NCBI RefSeq assembly: GCF_006716745.1
Contig: NZ_VFPP01000001.1
Location: forward strand, 2,046,001-2,110,000
Direction: 5' to 3'
DNA: 64,000 bases
DNA from: Saccharothrix saharensis
Lineage (GTDB): Bacteria > Actinomycetota > Actinomycetes > Mycobacteriales > Pseudonocardiaceae
A model generated the notes under the pieces. That model saw nothing but the letters and a program-made list of their open reading frames with translations. It was not told where the DNA came from and made no database searches. Made by a program: the position numbers and the translations under genes. Shown here piece by piece: positions 9,190-17,712 of this stretch (within the stretch, counting starts at the first letter, position 1; each line of letters opens with the position of its first letter).

Positions 9190-9738
9190 TCAGGCGGGTT
9201 GGGTGAGCGGTCCCAGCAGCCAGTTGCCCGGCGCGTTCTCGTCGTCGCTGAGGTAGAACTCGGTGATCGCGGCGCGGAACTCCTCCTTGCCGATCTTGCC
9301 GTCACCGTCGCGGTCAAGCCGCCGGAACGCGTCGCCGGAGTGCGTCGGGTCGATCCCGAGGCCCTCGTACATCCGCACGTACTCGTCGAACGCGAGCGAG
9401 CCGTCGCCGCTGGTGTCGACCACGCGCATGAAGGCGTCGGCGATCCTGATGACCGCCGCCTCGAAGTTCCCGGGAGCGGTCACGCTGGACTTCATCAGGT
9501 CGATGAACTCCTCCCGCGTGATCCGCCCGTCGGAGTCGGTGTCACCCGCCTCCAGCAGCCGCCACCAGTCCCCGAACGCCGCCCGGACCGGCTCCGCGTT
9601 CCCGGGGTCGGCACCGCCCGGCAGGCTGGTGAACAGGTCCGCCATGCCCCGGAGGTCCTCGGAGGTGAGGTAGCCGTCCCCCGTCCGGTCGAACCAGTCG
9701 AACAGGATGGTGAACTTCCGATCCTTCGCGTCTGACAC
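9190..9738 (-). CDS. Four-EF-hand calcium-binding protein (calerythrin-like)
   Basis: A 182-residue soluble protein with four EF-hand loops: DRTGDGYLTSED, DTDSDGRITREE, DTSGDGSLAFDE and DRDGDGKIGKEE. Each has the Asp/Asn, Gly and terminal Glu or Asp spacing needed for calcium. The GTG start (VSDAKDRKF) is preferred because AGGAG lies 7 bases upstream; a GTG 30 bases further up is possible. This matches prokaryotic calerythrin-type calcium buffers or sensors of actinomycetes. It has no signal peptide and should be cytosolic. Unusually, the upstream leader contains a probable cobalamin riboswitch and a very short open frame. Confidence 0.85.
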   Translation of the reverse strand: MSDAKDRKFTILFDWFDRTGDGYLTSEDLRGMADLFTSLPGGADPGNAEPVRAAFGDWWRLLEAGDTDSDGRITREEFIDLMKSSVTAPGNFEAAVIRIADAFMRVVDTSGDGSLAFDEYVRMYEGLGIDPTHSGDAFRRLDRDGDGKIGKEEFRAAITEFYLSDDENAPGNWLLGPLTQPA

Positions 9739-9812
9739 GTCCCCGCTCCTCTGCTCGGTCGAACCCACGCCGAGCGCGAGCTGCCGGTGGTCTGGTCACC
9801 CGTGCGGACCGG

Positions 9813-9878
9813 TCAACGCGGCGCCGCGCGCCATGGCTCACCTTCCGGCACGACGTGGTCCCGTTGGGAGTTGCCCAT
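9813..9878 (-). CDS. Very short open frame after the riboswitch
   Basis: A 21-codon frame (MGNSQRDHVVPEGEPWRAAPR) with a strong ribosome site, GAGGAG 8 bases before the ATG. It lies between the putative cobalamin riboswitch and the EF-hand gene. It may be a leader peptide or the remnant of the gene the riboswitch once controlled. No homologue is recognised. Confidence 0.3.
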   Translation of the reverse strand: MGNSQRDHVVPEGEPWRAAPR

Positions 9879-9979
9879 CGTCCGCTCCTCGGTCAGGGAG
9901 TCGTACCCCCGACACCCGACCGTGGCAGCGTCGCCCCGCCCTTGGCCAGCGGCTTCACCCCGTCGGTAGGGCGCGTCAC

Positions 9980-10192
9980 CCGAGCAGGTCTCCTGGCCTG
10001 CACGTGTCCGGTGACCAGCGGGCAGCGAATCAGGTGTGCTCCCCCGAGGCAGGACTTCGACGGTGGAACCTCGCAGCGACGCCTCTCCGGGGTGGCGAAG
10101 AGGTCGCGCCTGTTCACAGGTTGGGGCCGGATAGCGTGTGAGGCGCAGTCCCCGACTCACGCCGGGTTCTCTCTTGCGAGGACCGATCTGGA
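9980..10192 (-). ncRNA. Probable cobalamin (B12) riboswitch
   Basis: Read on the minus strand, the 5' part gives GGTCCTCGCAAGAGAGAAC followed by CCGGCGTGAGTCGGGGACTG. This resembles the GGU..GAA, CCGGUGNGANUC and CUG boxes of cobalamin riboswitches. About 160 bases further on is GCCAGGAGACCTGC, the usual 3' core. Overall length, near 210 bases, is right for the class. The middle box is one base short of consensus, so it may be degenerate. Downstream are only a 21-codon frame and the EF-hand gene; no B12 gene follows. Confidence 0.6.
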
Positions 10193-10319
10193 TGATCGGT
10201 TGAACTCAGTCTCTACTGAAGATATTAATTTGACCGGCGATATCAACGTGGCGGTCTCGTGTCATGCCGCTCTGTCGCGCCGCGCCGTGCCGACCACTCC
10301 GCGCACCGTCACCCGTCTC

Positions 10320-13286
10320 CTACGAGGTGCTGAAGATGCGAACCCCGTCCCTCAAAGATTGATCACGCTTGGTCGCGATCTCCGCCGCCAGTCGCCGGGT
10401 GGGCATCGGCTCCGCCGGATCCTCCGCGATGCGTTCGAGCACCGCCACGCAAGCGTCGGGCACGACTTCAGCCATCCGCTGCAGGGCCTCGCCGCGTACC
10501 TCCCGTTGTCGGGCGAACGTCACCAACCACTCGACCGCGATCTCCTCGAAGCCGTCCACTTGAGCCAATCCCCAGGCCGCCCACGTCCGCGCCGTGCTGC
10601 CGGTGGCGGGATCCTCCACGAATCGGAGCAGAAGCACCGCCCCCTCGGCTTCGCGGGGTTCTATCGTCGCGAGGTACCACGCTGCCGCGACGCGGTCGTC
10701 GTCAGTCGGGAGGTCATCGGCGAAGGCGGTGAGCAACGCCGCCGCGGCCGGCACCTCGCTCGGTATGGTCGCCAGCGCGCGTGCGGCGGCTACCCGGTCT
10801 CCCGGCTTCCAGTGCTCGGCTTCCGCGAACCGGTTGAGCCACGTGACAGCGCACTGCTGATGGCTCTCGATCCGAGCCAGCGCTTGAGCGGCCTTGGTCC
10901 GCTCGTCGGGCTCCAGCAGTGCGGCGGCGACGAACAGGTGAAGCCACTGCGCGGCTTCCTCCTCGTGCTCCTCCACTGCGGCCAGGTAGCTCGCGGCCTC
11001 GATGCGATCCCAGATCCGCTCGCCATCGTCTTCCACGAACCGGGCCAGCACGGCCGCGCCGTCCTCGCGGTGGCCGTCGAACAGCGAGAGCCAGGCTGCC
11101 GCGTACACCACGGTGTCGATCGGGTCGTACACCGAGCGGTGCTCGATCAGGTGACGCAGCCGTTCGACGAGCGGGTCCACCGGTATCGCGGTCCGCAAGT
11201 GCGTCGCCTGGATGACCAGGAAGTGGATCGTCCGTATGCTCCCGTGTGCCGCCACTGCCGTCAGGCGCCGTTCGGCCTCCTCGGCGGTGTCCTCGCTCAG
11301 GAGCAGTTGGTCGAGGACGAACCCCAGGTAGGACGCCTCGGGGGAGGGGTACCGCGCCGATTCCATGTCCGCCCGACCGGGTGGAACCAACGTTCCCAGT
11401 GTGCGCGCACGCCGAGCCGGGTCACGGGTGGCGTGGAGCGCGGCGTGGTATTCGAGGAAGGTTTGGTGGGCGAAGCGGAGGCCGTTCGCGCCGCGCACCA
11501 GCAACCCGGTGAGCCGGAGGAGGTCTTCCAGGAACGCCTCCCACCACCCCGGACGGATCTTGCGCGGCCTTCGGACCGACCCGTGCTTGCCCAGCACCTC
11601 GACCAGCGGACTGGTGGGGCTGCTGCGCCAGTGGTGAGCGAGGTGGTTGACCAGCTCGGGCACAGCAGCGTGGGCCTGCCGTGCGGCGGTGACGGTGGCG
11701 GCGCGCTCCTTCGGGCTCTGGACGCGGTCCACGAGTCGTGCGATCAACTCCTCGTGGCTGTCGGCGATCCGCTTGTGCTGGTTGTTCTCGTACACCAGGT
11801 CGGTGAACGCCTCGTACACCGCGGTGCGCCCCACGGGCAGGGACCGTTCCGGTGCGGCGAGGTAGAGCCGGCACAGCATGAACACCATCAGGGGTGTGCC
11901 GGCGGGATCCTCCAGCGACGCGGCCTTCAGCGCGCGGACGAAAAGCCCGGCGTGCCGGGCGGCTTCCGCGGTCTCCCACCGGACGGCGAAGTACTTCTCG
12001 GCGTAGGTCCGCAGGTCCTCCAGGGTGAAGGGCAGCAACTCGTGGTGCGGTGCCCGCTTGCCGAGGACCGCCAGTTCCTGCCCGTGCAACGGACGGGTCG
12101 CCACCACGAACCCGTAGAGGTGAGGCGCCTCGGCCGCGGCGTTGGCCAGCTTCTCCAGCACGGCAAGGCGTTGCCCGGCGTCGGGCACCTCGTCCAGGTC
12201 GTCCACGAGGACCTGCCAGTGCGCTCCCGGCCACGGGCTCCGCCGGAACCGCTCGGCGGGCAGCCCGGGACTGGGCGCGTTCCTGCTGAGCCTGCTCGTG
12301 GCCGCCGCCAGTGCCTCGGCGATCGGAGTCCCCTCGTCCACCAGCGTGCGCGCGCTCACCCACACCGGCACCATCGGACCGGGGTCGCCCGTGCCGTCCA
12401 GCAGCCCGGCGGCCACGTCCCGCAGTCGCATGCGCAGAGCGGTCGACTTCCCGCCACCCGGGCCGGCGACGAGCAGGCACAGCCGTTCGGCACGGCCGAT
12501 CACCGCCTCGACCGGTTCGACGACCGCGGCTTCCGCGGCCGAGGACCGGCGGCTGCGTTGCGGCACGTGGACCTCGGGCAGCGCGGGCCCGTCCTCCAGG
12601 TCGACGCTGGAGTAGGTGTGCCGGTCGGCGACCTTGCGCGCGGCGCTGAGGTAGGCGCGCAACTCCTCATCCACGACAGCACCCGCGGCGTCGGGTGGGT
12701 ACGGCCGGTCCGGCAGGGAGATCCACGCACGTTCGCGAACCTCCTTCACCGCCACCTCGACCGGCCGGAAGGTCGCCGGATCCACGATCGCCGACTGCCG
12801 CACGACCTCTTGGAAGATCGACTCGGACACGATCACGGCCACCACACCGGGCGACTCGGCGAGGGCTCGCTTCAGCGGCGCGGCGTCGAGGAGGCGGAAC
12901 GCGGTGGTGAGCGAGGTCGAGGTGGCGCCGTGCTCGTCGAAAGCGACTTCCCCGGCGTGCACCGCCAGCCGCAACCTCGCCCGCGCGGCACCGTGACTTC
13001 GGTCGTTGTGCCGGCTCGCCGCCCGTGCCAACGCCCCGGGCAGCACCTCCACCAGCGGAGCCTTCGGGTACTCGGGCGGGACCAGCACGACCACGCCGTC
13101 GCCGCGGTCCTCGTGGTAGCACCCGTCCCACGGCACCCCGGCCGCCGCCAACGCCTCGCGAACCACCTCGTACAACCCCGCCCGCGTGCGCAACTGGTGC
13201 GGCAGCGTCCGATCGGGTGACCCGAAGCCCTCGACATCAACCAAGATCATCGTGCGGTGAACCGCGTGCCCAGTCGTCTCCACCAT
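10320..13286 (-). CDS. NACHT NTPase with N-terminal nucleotidyl-cyclase-like domain and helical repeats
   Basis: A 988-residue protein. Residues 1-190 resemble a class III nucleotidyl cyclase fold: ILVDVEGF (Asp17) and RGDGVVVLV (Asp63) match the two metal-binding aspartates, and LRLAVHAGEV the following strand. The cyclase Asn/Arg transition-state motif is not obvious. A NACHT-type NTPase follows, with Walker A GPGGGKST (275-282) and Walker B WQVLVDDLDEVPD (about 360). The C-terminal half is made of HEAT/ARM-like alpha repeats (A..YLA.IE...A...L..FVED). Such STAND proteins act as NLR-like signal sensors, and many bacterial ones are antiphage. The start ATG has GAAAGG 7 bases upstream. It is divergent from another large STAND protein. 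Confidence 0.8.
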   Translation of the reverse strand: MVETTGHAVHRTMILVDVEGFGSPDRTLPHQLRTRAGLYEVVREALAAAGVPWDGCYHEDRGDGVVVLVPPEYPKAPLVEVLPGALARAASRHNDRSHGAARARLRLAVHAGEVAFDEHGATSTSLTTAFRLLDAAPLKRALAESPGVVAVIVSESIFQEVVRQSAIVDPATFRPVEVAVKEVRERAWISLPDRPYPPDAAGAVVDEELRAYLSAARKVADRHTYSSVDLEDGPALPEVHVPQRSRRSSAAEAAVVEPVEAVIGRAERLCLLVAGPGGGKSTALRMRLRDVAAGLLDGTGDPGPMVPVWVSARTLVDEGTPIAEALAAATSRLSRNAPSPGLPAERFRRSPWPGAHWQVLVDDLDEVPDAGQRLAVLEKLANAAAEAPHLYGFVVATRPLHGQELAVLGKRAPHHELLPFTLEDLRTYAEKYFAVRWETAEAARHAGLFVRALKAASLEDPAGTPLMVFMLCRLYLAAPERSLPVGRTAVYEAFTDLVYENNQHKRIADSHEELIARLVDRVQSPKERAATVTAARQAHAAVPELVNHLAHHWRSSPTSPLVEVLGKHGSVRRPRKIRPGWWEAFLEDLLRLTGLLVRGANGLRFAHQTFLEYHAALHATRDPARRARTLGTLVPPGRADMESARYPSPEASYLGFVLDQLLLSEDTAEEAERRLTAVAAHGSIRTIHFLVIQATHLRTAIPVDPLVERLRHLIEHRSVYDPIDTVVYAAAWLSLFDGHREDGAAVLARFVEDDGERIWDRIEAASYLAAVEEHEEEAAQWLHLFVAAALLEPDERTKAAQALARIESHQQCAVTWLNRFAEAEHWKPGDRVAAARALATIPSEVPAAAALLTAFADDLPTDDDRVAAAWYLATIEPREAEGAVLLLRFVEDPATGSTARTWAAWGLAQVDGFEEIAVEWLVTFARQREVRGEALQRMAEVVPDACVAVLERIAEDPAEPMPTRRLAAEIATKRDQSLRDGVRIFSTS

Positions 13287-13514
13287 CCCGAACCTTTCGG
13301 CAAGCCGGTGTTGTGGTGCCCAGTGGTGCCGTTCGAGCAGCGGTGAGCCGCAGGCACGGTGATGTCGCTTCCGGCATGTGTTCGTCCTTGTTGGTCCAGC
13401 CCTCGAATCCCCTGTCGGACTCGACTACCCAGCGCACAGTTCGGGTCGGTTGTCCGGGATGCCCACGCCGTAGCTCCCGTCCGTTCTCGACCGCGCTCGG
13501 ATCCTGCCACGAGA

Positions 13515-13652
13515 TCAACCCGTCGTGCTTCCGCTCCTCGGCGCAAGCAGCTGCCTGGTGGCACCCAGCGACAGCCGTCCCGCCGGCAGGTCGTCGGCCA
13601 CGTCCGGTGGTGGGCATACGCCACACCGGAACATCCCGTCCGGCGCGATCAC
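13515..13652 (-). CDS. Hypothetical 45-residue CxxC protein
   Basis: A short frame starting VIAPDGMFRCGVCPPPDV. Its GTG start overlaps the stop of the preceding short frame by 4 bases (GTGA), the usual coupling arrangement in this genome. One CxxC pair is present. GC3 is high enough to be coding, but there is no clear homologue, and the gene could be a remnant inside the intergenic region of the divergent NTPase genes. Confidence 0.3.
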   Translation of the reverse strand: MIAPDGMFRCGVCPPPDVADDLPAGRLSLGATRQLLAPRSGSTTG

Positions 13653-13762
13653 GGGATGCTCGGTTCGTCCGGCTCGACATACACGCGCAACAACAGCTGG
13701 GCGGCATCCTCAACGAGTGCAGATGTCCGCTTGACCGGCAGTGATGACTTCTCCAGCGGCAC
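13649..13762 (-). CDS. Hypothetical short frame upstream of the CxxC frame
   Basis: About 37 residues ending TSALVEDAAQLLLRVYVEPD, amphipathic and protein-like. No good ribosome site is seen at the GTG chosen, so the start is uncertain and this could be the tail of a decayed gene. The rest of the 594-base gap 13287-13880 shows only promoter-length DNA for the two divergent NTPases and no other recognisable element. Confidence 0.25.
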   Translation of the reverse strand: MPLEKSSLPVKRTSALVEDAAQLLLRVYVEPDEPSIP

Positions 13763-13880
13763 AGGCGGGCGTCGAAGGGTGTCCGCAATTCTGCGTTGCC
13801 GTGGCCGTTGTGATCGGTTCTGGTGTGCGGTGGCGGCCGGCTCGGTCGAGTGGTGCTCGGTGTCGACGAGGCGGTTGGTC

Positions 13881-16800
13881 ATGGGGTTCGGTGAGGGTGG
13901 CGTGGGCGAGTCGGTTCAGGTCGGTGTCGCCGCGGACGGCTCCACAGTGGTGCAGGCCGGGCGTGATGCCGTGGTGGTGCAGGTCGGGCAGGTGAGGTCG
14001 GGACAGTCGGCACGGTCCGCCTATCTGCGCCAGGTGCGCGGGATCGCCCCGGATGAGCTTCGGGACCGTGCCGCGGAGTTGGCCGAGTTGGCGCGGTTCT
14101 GCTCGGCAACAGGGGCGGGCGGGTACTGGTGGTACCGAGCGCCCGCGTGGGCGGGGAAGTCCGCGTTGTTGGCGTGGTTCGTGGTGAACCCGCCGGCCGG
14201 TGTGCGCGTGGTGTCGTTCTTCGTCACCTCCCGGCTACCCCAGCACGGCGATCTGTCCGGTTTCATCGCGGTAGTCCTGGAGCAGTTGTGCGACCTGCTG
14301 CACCGGCCAGTCCCCGGGCCCTTGACCGATGCCACCAGCGGCGCGCATCTGCTGGCCATGCTCGACGAGGCCGCCGAGCACTGCCAGGCCCGCGGTGAGC
14401 GGCTGGTCCTGGTGGTGGACGGCTTGGACGAGGACCTCGGCGTCACCGTCGGCCCCACAGCGCACAGCATCGCCGCCATGCTTCCCGAATCCCTCGTCGC
14501 GGGACTGCGGGTCGTCGTCTCGGCTCGCCCTCGCCCACCGGTACCGGACGACGTCCCGGACGGCCACCCGCTCCGCGATCCGGCGATCGTGCACGAGTTG
14601 TCGCCCTCCGCGCACGCCGACGTGGTCCGCGTCGACGCTCAGCGCGAACTGGCCCGGTGGCTCCACGGCACCGAGCTGGAACTCGACCTGCTCGGGTTGC
14701 TGGTCGCCGCCGGGGGCGGGCTGACGGTCCGCGACCTGGCCGAGCTCACCGGCGGGCGACCCCGCCTGATCGGCGAGCACCTGCGCACCGCGACCGGCCG
14801 CACGTTCGTCGCCTTCCCGCCTCGCTGGCGAACGGGGGCCGAGAACTACCGCTTCGCCCACGACACCTTGCTGAAGACCGCCTCGCACGAGTTGTCCGGG
14901 GCGGAGCTCGGTGATCGCCGGACCCGCCTGCGCGCGTGGGCGGGCGGTTATCGCGATCGCGGCTGGCCCGTCGACACCCCGGAATACCTGCTCGCGGACT
15001 ACCCCAAGACCTTCCACCCCACTGACGACCGGGCCCAGGTGCTCGCCCTGGCCATCGATCGCACCCGGCACAACCGCATGGTGGACGTCACCGGCTCGGA
15101 CGTGCTCGCGCTGACCGAGATCACCGCCGCCCTCGACACCGCGTGCGGCGCCACCAAGACCGACCTGACCGCGATCGCCCGCCTCGCCGTCCACCGCGAC
15201 GCCCTGACCGGCCGCAACGCCACCATCCCCACCGACCTGCCCGGCCTGTGGTTCGACCTCGGCGAGGTGGAGCACGCGGAGACCCTGGCCCTGGGCATCA
15301 CCCCCGCCCACCGCCAACGCGACGCGCTCCTGGACCTGATCGTCCGGCACGCGGCCGGTGGGCACCGCGACCGCGCCGAGCTGCTCGCCGCCCGGCTGGA
15401 CGACCTGCACGCCGCACCCCGAGCCGCACCCGAAGCCGCCGCCGAGGCCGCCGAGTGGTCCTCGGCCCTGGTTCATGCCTGGGCCGCGGCCGGCCGGTTC
15501 GACCGGGCGATGACCGCCATGTCCGCGATCACCGATCTGCGGCGCTGGATCCAGGCTTTGACCACGCTCGCGGAGTGCTCGCCCGAGGGGTCGGACCGGG
15601 CCGCGGTCCTGGCCGAGGCCGCCCGGCTCGAGCGCACCGCCGGCAGGGCGCTCCACCCTGCCTTGCTCGCGTTGTTCGCCGCACTCGGTGAGGTCGAACC
15701 GGCCGAACGGGTGTGGCCCGCCCAAGGCCTGGTCTGGGATCAAGCCGCGTGCCTGTGGCACTTGGCCCGGGCTGTTCCGGACCCCGCGCGTCACCCTTGG
15801 CTCCACCACATCGCACTGTCGGTCGCGCAGGAGTTGACGGCACCGGGCGAGCTCTCGCACGGCATCCGCTGTGCCGCCGTCGTGGCCGTGGCCAGGGCAC
15901 TGGCGCTGATCGGCGACCGACCCGCGGCGGTCGTGGTGCTCCGCGCCGCCGCGGCCCTGCCGACCCACACCGATCGCTCCGCCAACGAGCAGGACGAGGT
16001 GCTGAGACACCTGGCAGAGGCATTGGCCGAGGTCGCCGAAGTGGAGTTCGCCGAAGAAGTCGCTCGACGGATCACGTGGCCGTTCGGGCGGGCCATCGCA
16101 CTGGCACGCGTAGCCGGCGTCACCGCGGCCGCGGCACACGGGAGGGCCCGTACCTTGGTCCGTGACGCGGAGTCGGCCGCCCGCGCCGGCGGGTACACCG
16201 GGGCGTTGCTCGCGGTCGCCCGTGCCCACTCGGCGGTCGGGAACCGAGACTCGGCCGTCGCCCTGGCGAGTGAGGTCCTGCTCTCCCACCGTTCCGCCCG
16301 CCACCGGTTGACCGTCCCGCAAGCCACGGCGATGGCCGAGGGCTTCGCTCGGATGGGAAACCACACCACGGCCGACAGACTGGTCCGCGACTCCACCAAG
16401 AACCGCGACCGCGCGGAGGCCTACGCCAAGGTGGCACTCGCGACCCGTGAACCCGAGCGGGCGTGGGACATCGCGCGCTCGATCAACGACTCCCGGTTGC
16501 GGGCCGAGACCCTGACGAGGATCACCCGTACCGTCGTCGCCACCGGTGACCTGGATCTGGCTGAACGCATCGCCACCTCGATCCGCAGGTCGGCCTCCCG
16601 GTCGCAGGCGTGCGCGGTGATCGTCGACGCCGCCGCTGCCGGCGGTGACCTGGACCGGTGCCACCGCCTGCTGCGGGTGATCACCGATCCCTGGTGGCGG
16701 GCACGCGCGACCACGGCGATCGCACTCGCCCGCACCAAGAGCGGGGATCACGCCGACGCGGTCGCGTTGGTCGCCGCCATCGAGAACTCGGACTTCCAGG

Positions 16801-17705
16801 CCGAGGGCTGGCTGCGACTCGTCGAGAGGCTGGTGGAGGACGGGCACGTGGACGCGGCCAACCTGGCGCTCGTCAAGGCCCAGGAATGCGCCGACCAGAG
16901 CGCTCACCGCGAGTGGCGCACGTGGACGCGCCTGCGGATCGTGCAGACCGTGGCGAACGCGGCCGGACACCCGGACGAGTCCGCTCACCTGTCCCGCAAA
17001 GCCGTCGAACTCGCCGGCCAACTCGGCGAGTCGAGCTGGGAATCCCTCGTGACCGTCGGCGACGGCATGGTGTACCTGGTCGAAGCCGCAGTGCGCGTCG
17101 GGGACCTCGACCGCGCCGCTTCCCTCGCCCACTCGATCGAAGACCCGACCGACCGCGACCTCGCCCTCGAACGGGTGGTCAACGCCTTGTTGGTCCGCGG
17201 CGACGTCGAACGGGCAACCGCCCTGGCCCGCACCGCCCCGTACGACTTCAGCCGCGCCGCGAGGCTGGCCACCGTGGCCGCCGCCCTCCTCGCCACCGGA
17301 CCGAGCCGGCCGGCCGAGGCGCTGGTCACCGAACTGACCCACCTCCCGGACCGGTCATTGTTCTGGCGCACCCTCGCCGCGGCTACACCCGGACCTCGTG
17401 CGGCGCGGTTCGTCGCCCACGCCTTGCAATGCGGCCCCTGGCACGAGTCGATCCCCGAACTCCTCCGAGTCGCACCTCACGCCCTGACCGCGATCCTCGA
17501 GGAAATCGGCTGTGACGCGGTGTCGGGACCGGGCCTCGACGACGAACGCCGCAGGGCCGAGCACGATCAGGCAACCGGCGAGTCGCCAGGTGCTGGGTCG
17601 TTCGCCGAACGTCGCGCCGGCGAAGCCGCACTTCCGGCCCGGGGCGGTGGAGATGAGCCTCCAACCCGTGGCTTGGCCGACCAGGATGGGTACGGCACCG
17701 GGTGA
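13881..17705 (+). CDS. Large STAND NTPase with C-terminal alpha-helical repeats
   Basis: A 1274-residue protein. The N-terminus is a short repetitive valine/glycine strand region (VQVGVAADGSTVVQAGRD), common before bacterial STAND modules. The P-loop is APAWAGKSALL (GKS at 92-94), lacking the first glycine of a classical Walker A. Walker B is LVLVVDGLDED (about 176-185). The remaining 700 or so residues are TPR-like Ala/Arg-rich helical pairs (A..LA..I.....R..AL..I). There is no obvious effector domain, so the effector may be the repeats or a partner. The ATG start follows GAGG by 9 bases. It is head-to-head with the cyclase-NACHT gene and ends 7 bases before a convergent glycosyltransferase. 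Confidence 0.78.
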   Translation: MGFGEGGVGESVQVGVAADGSTVVQAGRDAVVVQVGQVRSGQSARSAYLRQVRGIAPDELRDRAAELAELARFCSATGAGGYWWYRAPAWAGKSALLAWFVVNPPAGVRVVSFFVTSRLPQHGDLSGFIAVVLEQLCDLLHRPVPGPLTDATSGAHLLAMLDEAAEHCQARGERLVLVVDGLDEDLGVTVGPTAHSIAAMLPESLVAGLRVVVSARPRPPVPDDVPDGHPLRDPAIVHELSPSAHADVVRVDAQRELARWLHGTELELDLLGLLVAAGGGLTVRDLAELTGGRPRLIGEHLRTATGRTFVAFPPRWRTGAENYRFAHDTLLKTASHELSGAELGDRRTRLRAWAGGYRDRGWPVDTPEYLLADYPKTFHPTDDRAQVLALAIDRTRHNRMVDVTGSDVLALTEITAALDTACGATKTDLTAIARLAVHRDALTGRNATIPTDLPGLWFDLGEVEHAETLALGITPAHRQRDALLDLIVRHAAGGHRDRAELLAARLDDLHAAPRAAPEAAAEAAEWSSALVHAWAAAGRFDRAMTAMSAITDLRRWIQALTTLAECSPEGSDRAAVLAEAARLERTAGRALHPALLALFAALGEVEPAERVWPAQGLVWDQAACLWHLARAVPDPARHPWLHHIALSVAQELTAPGELSHGIRCAAVVAVARALALIGDRPAAVVVLRAAAALPTHTDRSANEQDEVLRHLAEALAEVAEVEFAEEVARRITWPFGRAIALARVAGVTAAAAHGRARTLVRDAESAARAGGYTGALLAVARAHSAVGNRDSAVALASEVLLSHRSARHRLTVPQATAMAEGFARMGNHTTADRLVRDSTKNRDRAEAYAKVALATREPERAWDIARSINDSRLRAETLTRITRTVVATGDLDLAERIATSIRRSASRSQACAVIVDAAAAGGDLDRCHRLLRVITDPWWRARATTAIALARTKSGDHADAVALVAAIENSDFQAEGWLRLVERLVEDGHVDAANLALVKAQECADQSAHREWRTWTRLRIVQTVANAAGHPDESAHLSRKAVELAGQLGESSWESLVTVGDGMVYLVEAAVRVGDLDRAASLAHSIEDPTDRDLALERVVNALLVRGDVERATALARTAPYDFSRAARLATVAAALLATGPSRPAEALVTELTHLPDRSLFWRTLAAATPGPRAARFVAHALQCGPWHESIPELLRVAPHALTAILEEIGCDAVSGPGLDDERRRAEHDQATGESPGAGSFAERRAGEAALPARGGGDEPPTRGLADQDGYGTG

Positions 17706-17712
17706 ACTGGTT

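Noticed and set aside
9855..13220. Long plus-strand frame opposite the cyclase-NACHT gene
   Set aside because: Amino-acid composition is typical of an antisense shadow in high-GC DNA; the opposite strand has Walker motifs.
14235..17342. Long minus-strand frame opposite the STAND gene
   Set aside because: Gly/Arg-rich shadow of the STAND coding strand.
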